Assembly: GCA_024280735.1 (NCBI GenBank)
Contig: JAJRPO010000035.1
Location: 1-33,033 of the forward strand
DNA: 33,033 bases
Direction of reading: 5' to 3'
From: Alphaproteobacteria bacterium
GTDB taxonomy: Bacteria; Pseudomonadota; Alphaproteobacteria; Rhodobacterales; Rhodobacteraceae
This document shows positions 15,346 to 23,169 of the stretch, piece by piece (position 1 is the stretch's first letter; each line of letters opens with the position of its first letter). A program made the translations under genes and the position numbers. The notes under the pieces were generated by a model. The model worked only from the letters and a program-made list of their open reading frames with translations. It did not search any database and was not told the DNA's origin.

Positions 15346-16086
15346 TTATCCGATTGTTGAAAAGATCGGGAATGTTTGTATCATCCAGTTGGCGATCAAA
15401 TTCACCGTGTTTGTTGCGATCAGTATAGCAAAAATGATCAACATCACGCCCATCACTTTTTCGACATTACCCATATATTTGCGGTTGCGCTGCATCCAGC
15501 GCAGGAACGGTTTGGCAAATATCGCCGCGATCACAAACGGGAAAGTCATTGCCATACCGTACACCATCAGCAGTAATCCGCCCTGAACAACGTCCCCCAT
15601 GCCGCCGGCGATCATCAGGATTGCAGAGAGTTGCGGGCCAACGCAAGGCGTCCAGCCAAAGGCAAAGGCAAGGCCCATCAAATAGCTGCCAAATAGCGTG
15701 GCGGCGTCGTTATTCAGCTCAATCTTGGCCTCGCGGTACAGCAGCGGGATGCGGATGATGCCCAGGAAATGTAGGCCGAAGACAAATAGGAATGCCGCCG
15801 CGACATAGGCCAATTCTTGTTTCCAGGCGCCAACAACGCCGCCTAAAACCGAGACTCCCATGCCCAAAAGGACGAATATTGTGGTCACACCCATCGAGAA
15901 TAGAATTGCTCCGGCGATCAACTTTCTGTGGGTTCGAGGTTGTATCACCGTGTCGGCGCGCAACTCGTTCATACTGATTCCCGCCATGTAACACAGGTAG
16001 AACGGCACCATCGGTAAAACGCAGGGGGACAAGAAAGAAAGCAGTCCAGCAAGGGCTGCAGCCGAGAAAGTAATGTCAAATATCAT
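15346..16086 (-). CDS. soxV: SoxV, CcdA/DsbD-type membrane thiol transporter
   Basis: 246 residues with six hydrophobic segments. The redox cysteines are Cys22 in SFLSPCVLPMVPFYLCY and Cys148 in AFGWTPCVGPQL, both in the conserved Pro-flanked contexts of the CcdA family. It moves electrons from cytoplasmic thioredoxin across the inner membrane to SoxW. It is the first gene of the minus-strand cluster and is divergent from soxS, with about 70 bases between start codons. Confidence 0.93.
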   Translation of the reverse strand: MIFDITFSAAALAGLLSFLSPCVLPMVPFYLCYMAGISMNELRADTVIQPRTHRKLIAGAILFSMGVTTIFVLLGMGVSVLGGVVGAWKQELAYVAAAFLFVFGLHFLGIIRIPLLYREAKIELNNDAATLFGSYLMGLAFAFGWTPCVGPQLSAILMIAGGMGDVVQGGLLLMVYGMAMTFPFVIAAIFAKPFLRWMQRNRKYMGNVEKVMGVMLIIFAILIATNTVNLIANWMIQTFPIFSTIG

Positions 16087-16155
16087 GAGAAACCTTGCTC
16101 TAAAGCCAAAAACATATTACATTTTCACTATATATCTAAATCCGAGGTGTCAATC
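16087..16155. promoter_or_regulatory. Divergent promoter region soxV/soxS
   Basis: AT-rich sequence (ATATTACATTTTCACTATAT around 16112-16131) between two divergent start codons. By analogy with Paracoccus and related bacteria, SoxR would bind here to control both directions. I see no perfect palindrome, so the operator position is not defined. Confidence 0.5.
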
Positions 16156-16527
16156 ATGATGCGATTCTTACTGCCTCTGGCGTTCTGCCTGCTGCCTTTG
16201 TCGGCCAATGCGGAACTGCGCTTGTTGATGTTCGAACAGGATGGCTGTTATTGGTGCGAGCGTTGGGACAAAGAAGTTTCCGCGATTTATCCCAAAACCC
16301 AAGAGGGCCGCGCGGCCCCGCTGGAGCGGGTGGATATTTGGGAGGCCTTCCCGAAAGACGTTAAACTCGAAACGCGTCCGACCTTCACGCCAACATTTGT
16401 TCTGGTTCAAGACGGTGTCGAAATATTCCGCATCCCCGGTTATCCCGGCGCGGATTTCTTTTGGTCATTGCTCGAGCAGAAAATGATTGCGTTGCCTGAG
16501 TATAAAGCCGCCGATCTGGATAGTTAA
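16156..16527 (+). CDS. soxS: SoxS, periplasmic thioredoxin-like protein
   Basis: 123 residues from ATG 16156 (second ATG directly after). GAGG at 16144-16147 fixes this start rather than the upstream GTG. Signal peptide MMRFLLPLAFCLLPLSANA; redox motif CYWC at 31-34 in FEQDGCYWCERWD; cis-Pro region FTPTFVLVQDG. SoxS reduces SoxY that has become inactive by oxidation of its carrier cysteine. It is divergent from soxV and upstream of soxR, the arrangement known from Paracoccus. Confidence 0.92.
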   Translation: MMRFLLPLAFCLLPLSANAELRLLMFEQDGCYWCERWDKEVSAIYPKTQEGRAAPLERVDIWEAFPKDVKLETRPTFTPTFVLVQDGVEIFRIPGYPGADFFWSLLEQKMIALPEYKAADLDS

Positions 16528-16625
16528 TCATGTTGCAGCGCAGCATAACCCTTTACACACTTGATTTTATGGGCCATTCTGACGCCCGTAAAACGCAAGT
16601 ACAAAATCACTAACGAGGCATGAAA

Positions 16626-16970
16626 ATGTTGCCCACGGAAACCAACGAGACACTGGAGAAGTTCCAGAAAGATTTCGACATCGACGAGATGTTTGACAAA
16701 GGCCGCACCGCCGCGTCTTTCCTAAAGGCGATGGCGCATGAAGGGCGTTTGATGATTCTGTGTCATTTGGTTGGCGGCGAGCGTTCTGTTACTGAACTGG
16801 AAAATCTGTTGTCGTCGCGTCAGGCAGCGGTCAGCCAACAGCTTGCGCGTTTACGCCTAGAAGGCATTGTTGATTTCCGCCGCGATGGCAAAACCATCTA
16901 TTACAAAATTAAAGACCCGCTGGTGTTAAGTCTGATTTCTTTGCTGTATGAAGAATTTTGCTCAATCTAA
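16626..16970 (+). CDS. soxR: SoxR, ArsR-family sulfur-responsive repressor
   Basis: 114 residues from ATG 16626; an ATG six bases upstream is only one base from the GAGG site, so the second is preferred. Winged-helix ArsR domain: AMAHEGRLMILCHL, ERSVTELENLLSSRQAAVSQQLARLRLEGIV, FRRDGKTIYYKI. Two cysteines, at 46 (MILCHL) and 112 (EEFCSI), match the positions of the reactive pair in SqrR/BigR-type persulfide sensors. It should repress the sox genes and release DNA when the pair forms a polysulfide bridge. It lies 98 bases after soxS. Confidence 0.92.
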   Translation: MLPTETNETLEKFQKDFDIDEMFDKGRTAASFLKAMAHEGRLMILCHLVGGERSVTELENLLSSRQAAVSQQLARLRLEGIVDFRRDGKTIYYKIKDPLVLSLISLLYEEFCSI

Positions 16971-16972
16971 GC

Positions 16973-17175
16973 TTACGGTGTTTCCCATGGGAAGCTGTCC
17001 AGCCGTTCGTATCCAGTTTCAGTCACAAGCACCTGGGTTTCCAGCTTAACACTTTCTGAACCAGACTCGCCGATAAGACTTTCAACACATAACACCATAC
17101 CCGGTTCAAATTGCCCGCCCATAGCATTTTCATCAAAATCCACATGCAGCGGTAAGGTAATCTCCCCATTTTTAG
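16973..17175 (-). pseudogene. C-terminal remnant of an M24-family metallopeptidase-like gene
   Basis: On the minus strand an open frame ends at TAA 16973-16975. It reads about 65 residues including LHVDFDENAMGGQFEPGM and then VLCVESLIGESGSESVKLE, ending ERLDSFPWETP. The VKLE-QVLVTE arrangement is the last metal-ligand region of M24 (aminopeptidase P/prolidase-type, also DddP-type) enzymes. The N-terminal part is missing: the frame runs into the IS30 remnant. Which M24 enzyme it was (dipeptidase, DddP or other) cannot be decided; creatinase seems unlikely because its C-terminus lacks this VKLE form. Confidence 0.65.
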
Positions 17176-17677
17176 TGGTTGCGGATTCAGCCGATCAGCG
17201 CAACACCTGCTCTAACCTATGTGATGGGGACTGGAATCCCAAGGTTTTTCGTGGACGGCTATTAAGGTGCCGGGCAACGTCATCCAAGTCTTTTTGTGAG
17301 TAGCCTGCAAGGCAGGACCCCTTTGGGAAGTATTGCCGTAGAAGACCGTTGGTATTTTCATTGGTCCCGCGTTGCCAAGGACTGCTTGGGTCGCAGAAGT
17401 AGACGTCTATCTCCGTTGCAACGGTGAACTTTTGGTGTGCAGCTAACTCAGTGCCCCTGTCCCAAGTCAGGCTTTGTTTAAGCTGATCTGGCAGGCTGCC
17501 CATTTGACGTGCCAATGCTGGTACGACTTGTTCAGTCTTTTTACGGTCTAACTTTACCAGCATCGTAAATCGGGTCTGACGCTCCACAATCGTGGCGATA
17601 TAGCTGTTTTTTGAGCCACAAATCAAATCGCCTTCCCAATGTCCTGGGACAGCACGATCTTCAACGTTTGCGGGGGA
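17176..17677 (-). mobile_element. Truncated IS30-family element
   Basis: An IS30-type transposase tail with its terminal region. The 3' end lies near 17176-17194, where the broken M24 frame stops. The 5' side ends near 17677, where the transposase frame changes to a LysR reading frame on the other strand. The N-terminal HTH half and the left inverted repeat are missing, so the copy is not mobile by itself. Confidence 0.65.
17195..17677 (-). pseudogene. IS30 transposase, 5'-truncated
   Basis: About 160 residues of the C-terminal catalytic part, ending at TGA 17195. Readable motifs are VEDRAVPGHWEGDLI, the first catalytic Asp region; IATIVERQTRFTMLV; LTWDRGTELAAHQ with the second Asp; and DPSSPWQRGTNENTNGLLRQYFPKG with the catalytic Glu, all characteristic of the IS30 DDE core. 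Full-length proteins have about 320-390 residues; the first half is absent and there is a stop codon at 17678-17680 in frame. Confidence 0.8.
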
Positions 17678-17981
17678 TTACCATGCGACCGACCCAGATT
17701 GGGCGCAGTGGATGAAAATCGCGATCCCTGGCAGGGTAGTTTCCAAGCAAAATGCACTTACTTTTAGCGATACAGCACTCGCCATTGCTGCCGCAAGAAC
17801 TGGTTCCGGTATGGCCCTTGTTCCAAAATCATTGGTCACAGGGGATTTGGAAACTGCAAGGTTGGTTTCCCCGAGTGATATTTCTATAAAACTTAAGAAA
17901 GACTACTTTTGCATCTTCCCGAATGCGCGTGCAGAAAACCCTGCTTTGCAGCAGTTTTTGAAATTCTTGAACGTTGTGTAG
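17676..17981 (+). pseudogene. C-terminal remnant of a LysR-family regulator
   Basis: The plus-strand frame from the IS boundary reads YHATDPDWAQWMKIAIPG then TFSDTALAIAAARTGSGMALVPKSLVTG, ending LQQFLKFLNVV at a stop codon. This is the end of the GcvA-type LysR substrate-binding domain. The DNA-binding half is missing. The remnant converges on the gamma subunit gene of the sarcosine oxidase operon, with 8 bases between their ends, so it may once have controlled that operon. An internal ATG at 17712 could start a short peptide but has no use as a regulator. Confidence 0.75.
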
Positions 17982-17989
17982 CTCTTGGT

Positions 17990-18559
17990 TCAGGACACGT
18001 AGCTGATCGAGGTTTCCAGCGCGTGCAGGAATGACCGCGCAGAAGAACTTGCCGACATTAGTAAAAACTCGTCCTCACCGGTTCGCACAACCATGGCGCC
18101 CAAGTGTTCCATTACAGTGCGTTCGGCCTTGTCGATTGCAAAAGCATCTTTGTGCAAGTTGATCGCACAAATCCGTTCCAGCGCCGCGCGGGCCAAGGGG
18201 CCTGACAAGGACAATGCCACCCAATTGTGGGTTTGATCCACAGGATAACCCATGCCACCAAGTGCCGTGGAAACCACCTGCGCCGCATCTGGTTTGTTGT
18301 GGTTAATCAACACAAACACCTGATCCGCCGTAAACCGTATAATCCGAGCTTCGCCGTCATTGCCAAGGAGTGAACAGCCGTTATCGGGCATTCCGACCTT
18401 GTATCCAGCTTGAAGTGCTTTGGCAAAAGCCACGTCCTCGCCGTTTGGAACAGACACAGCAACATAAGCAAGATCAGCCAGTTCGGATAATTCAGCACCA
18501 TCAAAGCTGCGGTTATACCCACCGAGGGGCGATTCTGCTGTTAGGATAAAATCAGCCAC
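17990..18559 (-). CDS. soxG: Sarcosine oxidase gamma subunit
   Basis: 189 residues from GTG 18559, chosen because AAGGGGAG lies 7 bases upstream; a GTG at 18565 is too close to that site. It overlaps the end of the alpha gene by 8 bases. Recognisable segments are MADFILTAESPLGGY, IIRFTADQVFVLI, LSGPLARAALERICAINLHKDAF, and EDEFLLMSASSSARSFLHAL, matching the SoxG family. It packs onto the alpha subunit folate domain. It is the last gene of the operon. Confidence 0.9.
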   Translation of the reverse strand: MADFILTAESPLGGYNRSFDGAELSELADLAYVAVSVPNGEDVAFAKALQAGYKVGMPDNGCSLLGNDGEARIIRFTADQVFVLINHNKPDAAQVVSTALGGMGYPVDQTHNWVALSLSGPLARAALERICAINLHKDAFAIDKAERTVMEHLGAMVVRTGEDEFLLMSASSSARSFLHALETSISYVS

Positions 18560-21494
18560 GGACACGCTCCCCTTCTGGGTCTACAAAATGAGGCGAGACG
18601 ATCTCGACCTCGATGTCTTTCTTGCGCATGGCATCCCACGCGCGGATAATCGTTCCCTTGCGCGTGTCGCCGTTGCGGATGAAACCAAGGCCAATTGAAT
18701 GGCCCAATGTTGCGGAATAGGCCACCGAACTCATCCAGCCCAGATCGTTTTTGATCTCCGGTGTTGCGTCAATTTCCAGAAAATGCGCGCCGGAGTTTAG
18801 GCTTTGCTTCTTGTCTACGGGTTGCAGCCCCATCATTACCCAACCATCATCACGGTTCAACCCGGGGCGCCGTGACAGAACAGTACCGATGCTGTCTTTC
18901 TTGTCGGAAACCATTCGCCCAAACCCAAGGTCCCGCGCGGTTGTTTGCCCCGTCAACTCGGCGCCCACAGGGTGGCCTTTTTCAATCCGCATCACGCTGA
19001 GTGCTTCTAGCCCGTAAGGCTCCACGTCAAATTCCTGACCGGCCGTCATCAGGGCGCGGATCATGCTGTCCCCAAAGCGCGAAGGCACGGCGATTTCATA
19101 GGCCAGCTCGCCAGAGAACGAAATCCGGAACAGGCGGGCAGGGGTGCCACCGCATACGGTGATGTCGGCGCAGGCCATGAAGGGGAACGCCTCATTCGAG
19201 ATGTCCGTATCTACGATCTTGGCCAGCAAGGCGCGTGAATTGGGGCCTGCCACAGCGTATTGCGCCCAGCCGTCGGTGACGGAAATAATATGCACATCCA
19301 TATCCGGCCACAGGCATTGGCGGACAAAATCTAGGTGACGGTAAACCGGTCCTGCATTGGCGGTGGTGGTGGTCATCACATAGTGGTTTTCGCTCAGGCG
19401 CGCGGCGGTGCCGTCGTCCATCACGATGCCGTCCTCGCGCAACATCAGACCATAGCGCACCTTGCCGACAGCGAGCTTGGCAAAGCCATTACTGTAAACC
19501 TTATTCAGGAAAGCGCCTGCATCACGGCCTTGGATGTCTATCTTGCCAAGGGTTGTCACGTCGCAGATACCGACCGACTTGCGGGTTGCAAGCACCTCGC
19601 GGTTCACGCTGTCACGCCAATGGGTCTCGCCTTTCTTGCTGAACCACTCGGCACGCATCCACATGCCAACTTCGGTGAACGAGGCCCCTTGCGATTCAGC
19701 CCATTTATGCGTGCTGGTAAGGCGGTACGGGCGGAAATCTTTGCCCTTGGAGCGCCCTGCCAGCGCGCCCAATGGTACAGGCGAATAAGGCGGGCGGAAA
19801 ATTGTGGTTCCGGTTTCGGGGATTGTCGCGCCTTGTGCCTCGGCCAATACAGCCAGTCCCAAAAGGTTGGCGGTTTTACCCTGATCCGTGGCCATTCCCA
19901 GCGTGGTGTACCGTTTGACGTGTTCGACAGAGCGGAAACCTTCGGTGTTGGCTTGCTTTACGTCTTTGCTGGTCACGTCGTTTTGCAGGTCAATCCAACA
20001 ACGTGATTTACCGGCTGGCACATGCCAGATCGGGGTGATGGCGCTGGCCTCGTCTTCAGCCTTGGGGGCTTGCGCACGAGAGGCGGTGAAGCCGAGGTCC
20101 TTAACCACAGTATTGGCAACCTTGCGACCCTCAACCAGACAGGCGCCAAGGCTAAAGGTGCCGTTTGCGGATCCTGCCACAACCATACCAACAGGTAATT
20201 CACCGCCCGGTACAAAGCTGGCAATTTCTTCGCGCCAAGTTGGGCGGCCCCGTTGATGGCATGTCAGATGCACATTCGGGCTCCAGCCACCGGCCACCGC
20301 GAGGCAATCCGCTTGAATGACCTGACCGTTGGTTAAAGTGATAGATTGCAGCCCTTTGCGGCCAGAGGTGTCCATAACCGCAACACCTGTTGCGATAATC
20401 GCACCGGACACATGGGCGGGCGGTTGTTTGTCCCGGCTGTCAATGACCGCCGCCACGTCCACACCTTTGGTGCGTAAATCCAGCGCGGTGCGCCAGCCGT
20501 CATCATTATCGGTAAACACCGCCACGCGCTGCCCGGCCGCAACCGCCCAGCGATTGGCATAGGCCCGAACGGCCCCCGCCAGCATGATGCCCGGGCGGTC
20601 GTTATTGCCAAAAGCGACAGAGCGTTCAGTGGCCCCGGCACAAAGGATCGCGCGTTTGGAATAGATCTTCCAATTGACCTGGCGAGGTTTGCCGTCGGCA
20701 CATCTAAGGTGGTCTGTGCGCCGCTCGATCGCGCCATAAATTCCGTGGTCATAGGCACCAAAAACCGTGCATCGTGTCATCAGACGCACGTTGTCCATCG
20801 CCGCCAGCTCGGCCACAACTCCAGCCGCCCACAGGTTGCCCATTTTGCCATCAACGGCAAATGTCTCGGCATTCAGCCGCCCGCCCATAACGCTGTCTTC
20901 GTCTGCCAGAATAACCTCTGCCCCCGCACGCGCGGCAAATAGGGCCGCTGTCAAACCGGCAGGACCGGCACCGATAACAAGCACATCACAATGCAGGAAA
21001 CCCTTGTCGTAAATATCGGGATCAGCGGCGTCGAAAAGTCGCCCCAAACCAGCGCTGGAGCGGATAAACGGTTCGTAAATCTTCTCCCAGAATGCCTTGG
21101 GCCACATGAAGGTTTTGTAATAGAAACCGGCCCCTAGGAAAGGCGAAAAAAGATCAATCCCGCCCATAATATCATTTTCCAACGACCCACGGTGGTTCTG
21201 GCTGGTGGCCTCCAGCCCGTCAAACAGCTCTGCCACTGTGGCGCGGGTGTTGGGTTCTTGAAACGCACCCTTGCGCAGTTGCACCAGCGCGTTCGGCTCC
21301 TCTGAACCGGCGCTAAAAATCCCGCGCGGACGGTGGTATTTGAATGACCGACCCACCAGTTTTTGACTATTGGCAATCAGGGCAGAGGCAAGTGTGTCGC
21401 CTTGATAGCCCTTCATCTTGCGGCCATTAAAGGTGAATTGCAGCGGTGCAGAACGATCAATCAGACCGCCATCAAGACGCAGATTAGCACTCAT
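18552..21494 (-). CDS. soxA: Sarcosine oxidase alpha subunit
   Basis: 980 residues, typical. The N-terminus (about 10-95) is the ferredoxin-like segment with FTFNGRKMKGYQGDTLASAL and FKYHRPRGIFSAGSEEPNAL. A dinucleotide-binding domain follows with GAGPAG at 175-180. The C-terminal part from about 600 is a GCV_T-like tetrahydrofolate-binding domain (VGICDVTTLGKIDIQGRDA, YGLEALSVMRIEKGHPVGAEL). In the heterotetramer, sarcosine is oxidised at the beta subunit and the released one-carbon unit is passed to tetrahydrofolate here. It overlaps delta by 4 bases (ATGA). This SoxA is unrelated to the sulfur-oxidation SoxA at 12548. Confidence 0.94.
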   Translation of the reverse strand: MSANLRLDGGLIDRSAPLQFTFNGRKMKGYQGDTLASALIANSQKLVGRSFKYHRPRGIFSAGSEEPNALVQLRKGAFQEPNTRATVAELFDGLEATSQNHRGSLENDIMGGIDLFSPFLGAGFYYKTFMWPKAFWEKIYEPFIRSSAGLGRLFDAADPDIYDKGFLHCDVLVIGAGPAGLTAALFAARAGAEVILADEDSVMGGRLNAETFAVDGKMGNLWAAGVVAELAAMDNVRLMTRCTVFGAYDHGIYGAIERRTDHLRCADGKPRQVNWKIYSKRAILCAGATERSVAFGNNDRPGIMLAGAVRAYANRWAVAAGQRVAVFTDNDDGWRTALDLRTKGVDVAAVIDSRDKQPPAHVSGAIIATGVAVMDTSGRKGLQSITLTNGQVIQADCLAVAGGWSPNVHLTCHQRGRPTWREEIASFVPGGELPVGMVVAGSANGTFSLGACLVEGRKVANTVVKDLGFTASRAQAPKAEDEASAITPIWHVPAGKSRCWIDLQNDVTSKDVKQANTEGFRSVEHVKRYTTLGMATDQGKTANLLGLAVLAEAQGATIPETGTTIFRPPYSPVPLGALAGRSKGKDFRPYRLTSTHKWAESQGASFTEVGMWMRAEWFSKKGETHWRDSVNREVLATRKSVGICDVTTLGKIDIQGRDAGAFLNKVYSNGFAKLAVGKVRYGLMLREDGIVMDDGTAARLSENHYVMTTTTANAGPVYRHLDFVRQCLWPDMDVHIISVTDGWAQYAVAGPNSRALLAKIVDTDISNEAFPFMACADITVCGGTPARLFRISFSGELAYEIAVPSRFGDSMIRALMTAGQEFDVEPYGLEALSVMRIEKGHPVGAELTGQTTARDLGFGRMVSDKKDSIGTVLSRRPGLNRDDGWVMMGLQPVDKKQSLNSGAHFLEIDATPEIKNDLGWMSSVAYSATLGHSIGLGFIRNGDTRKGTIIRAWDAMRKKDIEVEIVSPHFVDPEGERVRG

Positions 21495-21772
21495 TTTCTT
21501 TGCTCCCGTGCCACATCAGACGCCATTTCGACGCTGGAAATTTCATGGGTCAAGGTGTTGCGCGTGACCACCAGCCACGAACGATCCCCCTGTTCGTGAT
21601 ACCATAATTCGCGGTACTCCCCCGCCGGATTGTCGCGCACATAAACATATTGATAGAACTGCTCTGCTGCGTCGGGTGCGGCCGGATCAGGGCGGTTGAT
21701 CAGGGTCGCATCCCCCAAATGGTAAAATTCAGAAGCATCGCGCGGGCCAAGCAAGGGGTGGTTGATAATCAT
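21491..21772 (-). CDS. soxD: Sarcosine oxidase delta subunit, zinc-site cysteines absent
   Basis: 93 residues. MIINHPLLGPRDASEFYHLG, YVYVRDNPAGEYRELWYHEQ, and GDRSWLVVTRNTLTHEI align by eye with the SoxD family in full length. In the characterised enzyme, Zn is held by Cys6, Cys9, His59 and Cys63. Here the N-terminal CPxC is HPLL, the Gly-Cys after the His is Gly-Asp, and the protein contains no Cys at all; only His in WYHEQG remains. It lies between beta and alpha with the overlap ATGA. Same symbol, but unrelated to the sulfur-oxidation SoxD. Confidence 0.88.
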   Translation of the reverse strand: MIINHPLLGPRDASEFYHLGDATLINRPDPAAPDAAEQFYQYVYVRDNPAGEYRELWYHEQGDRSWLVVTRNTLTHEISSVEMASDVAREQRK

Positions 21773-21784
21773 ATCGCTGTATTC

Positions 21785-23035
21785 CTAATGCATGTTCGGC
21801 TGTGGGCCGACGCCCTTTTCATCGATGATATTGCCGTGGCGGAAACGATCCAGCCGGAAGGCGGCCGCGTTCGGATGCGGCTCATCCTTGGCCATTAAAT
21901 GCGCGTAGCATATGCCGCTGGCCGGCGTCGCCTTAAAGCCGCCATAACACCAGCCGCCATTGAAATAGAGGCCCTCGATATGGGTTTTGTCGATGAATGG
22001 AGAGCCATCCATCGACATGTCCATCACGCCGCCCCAACTGCGCAGCAGGCGCGCGCGCCCCAACATCGGCATCATTGCCATGATATCCTCGGCTACATGT
22101 TCGATCACCGGCAGGTTGCCGCGCTGGGCGTAGGTGTTGTATTTGTCAATGTCGCCGCCAAACACCAAGCCGCCTTTGTCGGACTGGCTGATATAAAGGT
22201 GCCCCGCGCCAAAGGTCACAACCCCCGGAATGACGGGTTTCAGGCCCTCGGTCACAAAGGCCTGCAACACATGGGTTTCAATCGGCAGGCGCATTCCGGC
22301 GGTGGCCATTACCCGACTAGATGAACCGGCGACGCACACACCAACCTTCTTGGCTTTGATGTTGCCTTTGCTGGTCTCAACCCCCGTGCAAACGCCGTTT
22401 TCAATCTGGAATCCGGTGACTTCGCAATTCTGGATAATATCAACGCCGCGCATATCCGCGCCGCGCGCAAAGCCCCAAGCCACGGCGTCATGGCGCGCAG
22501 TGCCGCCGCGTGGATGATACAACCCGCCTGTTATCGGAAATCGTTCATTTTCAAAATCCAGAAACGGGCACAGCTTGCGCACGCCTTCACGATCCAGCAG
22601 TTCCGCGTCGGAATCGGTCAGGATCATCGCGTTGCCGCGCCGTGCCGCTGCATCGCGCTGGCTGTCGCTGTGGAACAGGTTCAGGATTCCACGTTGGGAC
22701 ATCATGGCGTTATAGTTGAAATCCTGCTCTAGGTTCTCCCACAGCTTCATCGACATTTCGTAAAATGGGTTATTCTCTGGCAATATGTAATTGGAGCGCA
22801 CAATCGTGGTATTGCGCCCGACATTGCCGCCGCCGATCCAGCCCTTTTCCAACACCGCAATATTGGCCTGCTTATACTCTTTCGCCAGATAATAGGCTGT
22901 GGCGAGACCGTGGCCGCCACCGCCTACAATAATATAATCATAAGCGGCTTTGGGCTGTGGTTCCCGCCAGACCGGCTTCCAGCCTTTGTTGCCTGTCAGG
23001 CCTTCTTTGAGTATTCGTAACGCCGAATAGCGCAT
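21785..23035 (-). CDS. soxB: Sarcosine oxidase beta subunit
   Basis: 416 residues. A FAD-dependent oxidoreductase (DAO family) with the dinucleotide motif YDYIIVGGGGHGLATAYYLA at 32-51, VLEKGWIGGGNVGRNTTIVRSNY, and HPRGGTARHDAVAWGFARGA, in which His182 falls in the position of the covalent FMN histidine of the family. YFNGGWCYGGFKATPASG near the C-terminus is the other conserved flavin-site region. It carries the site of sarcosine (N-methylglycine) oxidation in the cytoplasm. First gene of the operon beta-delta-alpha-gamma. Unrelated to the sulfur-oxidation SoxB at 10763. Confidence 0.94.
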   Translation of the reverse strand: MRYSALRILKEGLTGNKGWKPVWREPQPKAAYDYIIVGGGGHGLATAYYLAKEYKQANIAVLEKGWIGGGNVGRNTTIVRSNYILPENNPFYEMSMKLWENLEQDFNYNAMMSQRGILNLFHSDSQRDAAARRGNAMILTDSDAELLDREGVRKLCPFLDFENERFPITGGLYHPRGGTARHDAVAWGFARGADMRGVDIIQNCEVTGFQIENGVCTGVETSKGNIKAKKVGVCVAGSSSRVMATAGMRLPIETHVLQAFVTEGLKPVIPGVVTFGAGHLYISQSDKGGLVFGGDIDKYNTYAQRGNLPVIEHVAEDIMAMMPMLGRARLLRSWGGVMDMSMDGSPFIDKTHIEGLYFNGGWCYGGFKATPASGICYAHLMAKDEPHPNAAAFRLDRFRHGNIIDEKGVGPQPNMH

Positions 23036-23060
23036 GGCATAATCCCCGTGATTCCTACGT

Positions 23061-23075
23061 TACTCTGGCAGAGTA
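23061..23075. promoter_or_regulatory. Palindrome upstream of the sarcosine oxidase operon
   Basis: TACTCTG-g-CAGAGTA, a perfect 7+1+7 dyad 25-40 bases upstream of the beta start. The position suits a repressor or activator site overlapping the promoter or leader. The whole 134-base gap to the Tad-type genes holds no other gene. Confidence 0.5.
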
Positions 23076-23169
23076 TCGATCGAGAAACACGCGAAAAAAC
23101 GTCATTATTTAGCGGAATGCAAACTGGGAGATAATAGGAATAGTGTCTGGGTGACTAGAAGCCCGAAAA

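Noticed and set aside
16973-17175. Creatinase remnant linked to sarcosine metabolism
   Set aside because: The C-terminal VKLE-QVLVTE form is general for M24 peptidase-type proteins and does not match what I recall of creatinase, so the metabolic link is not supported.
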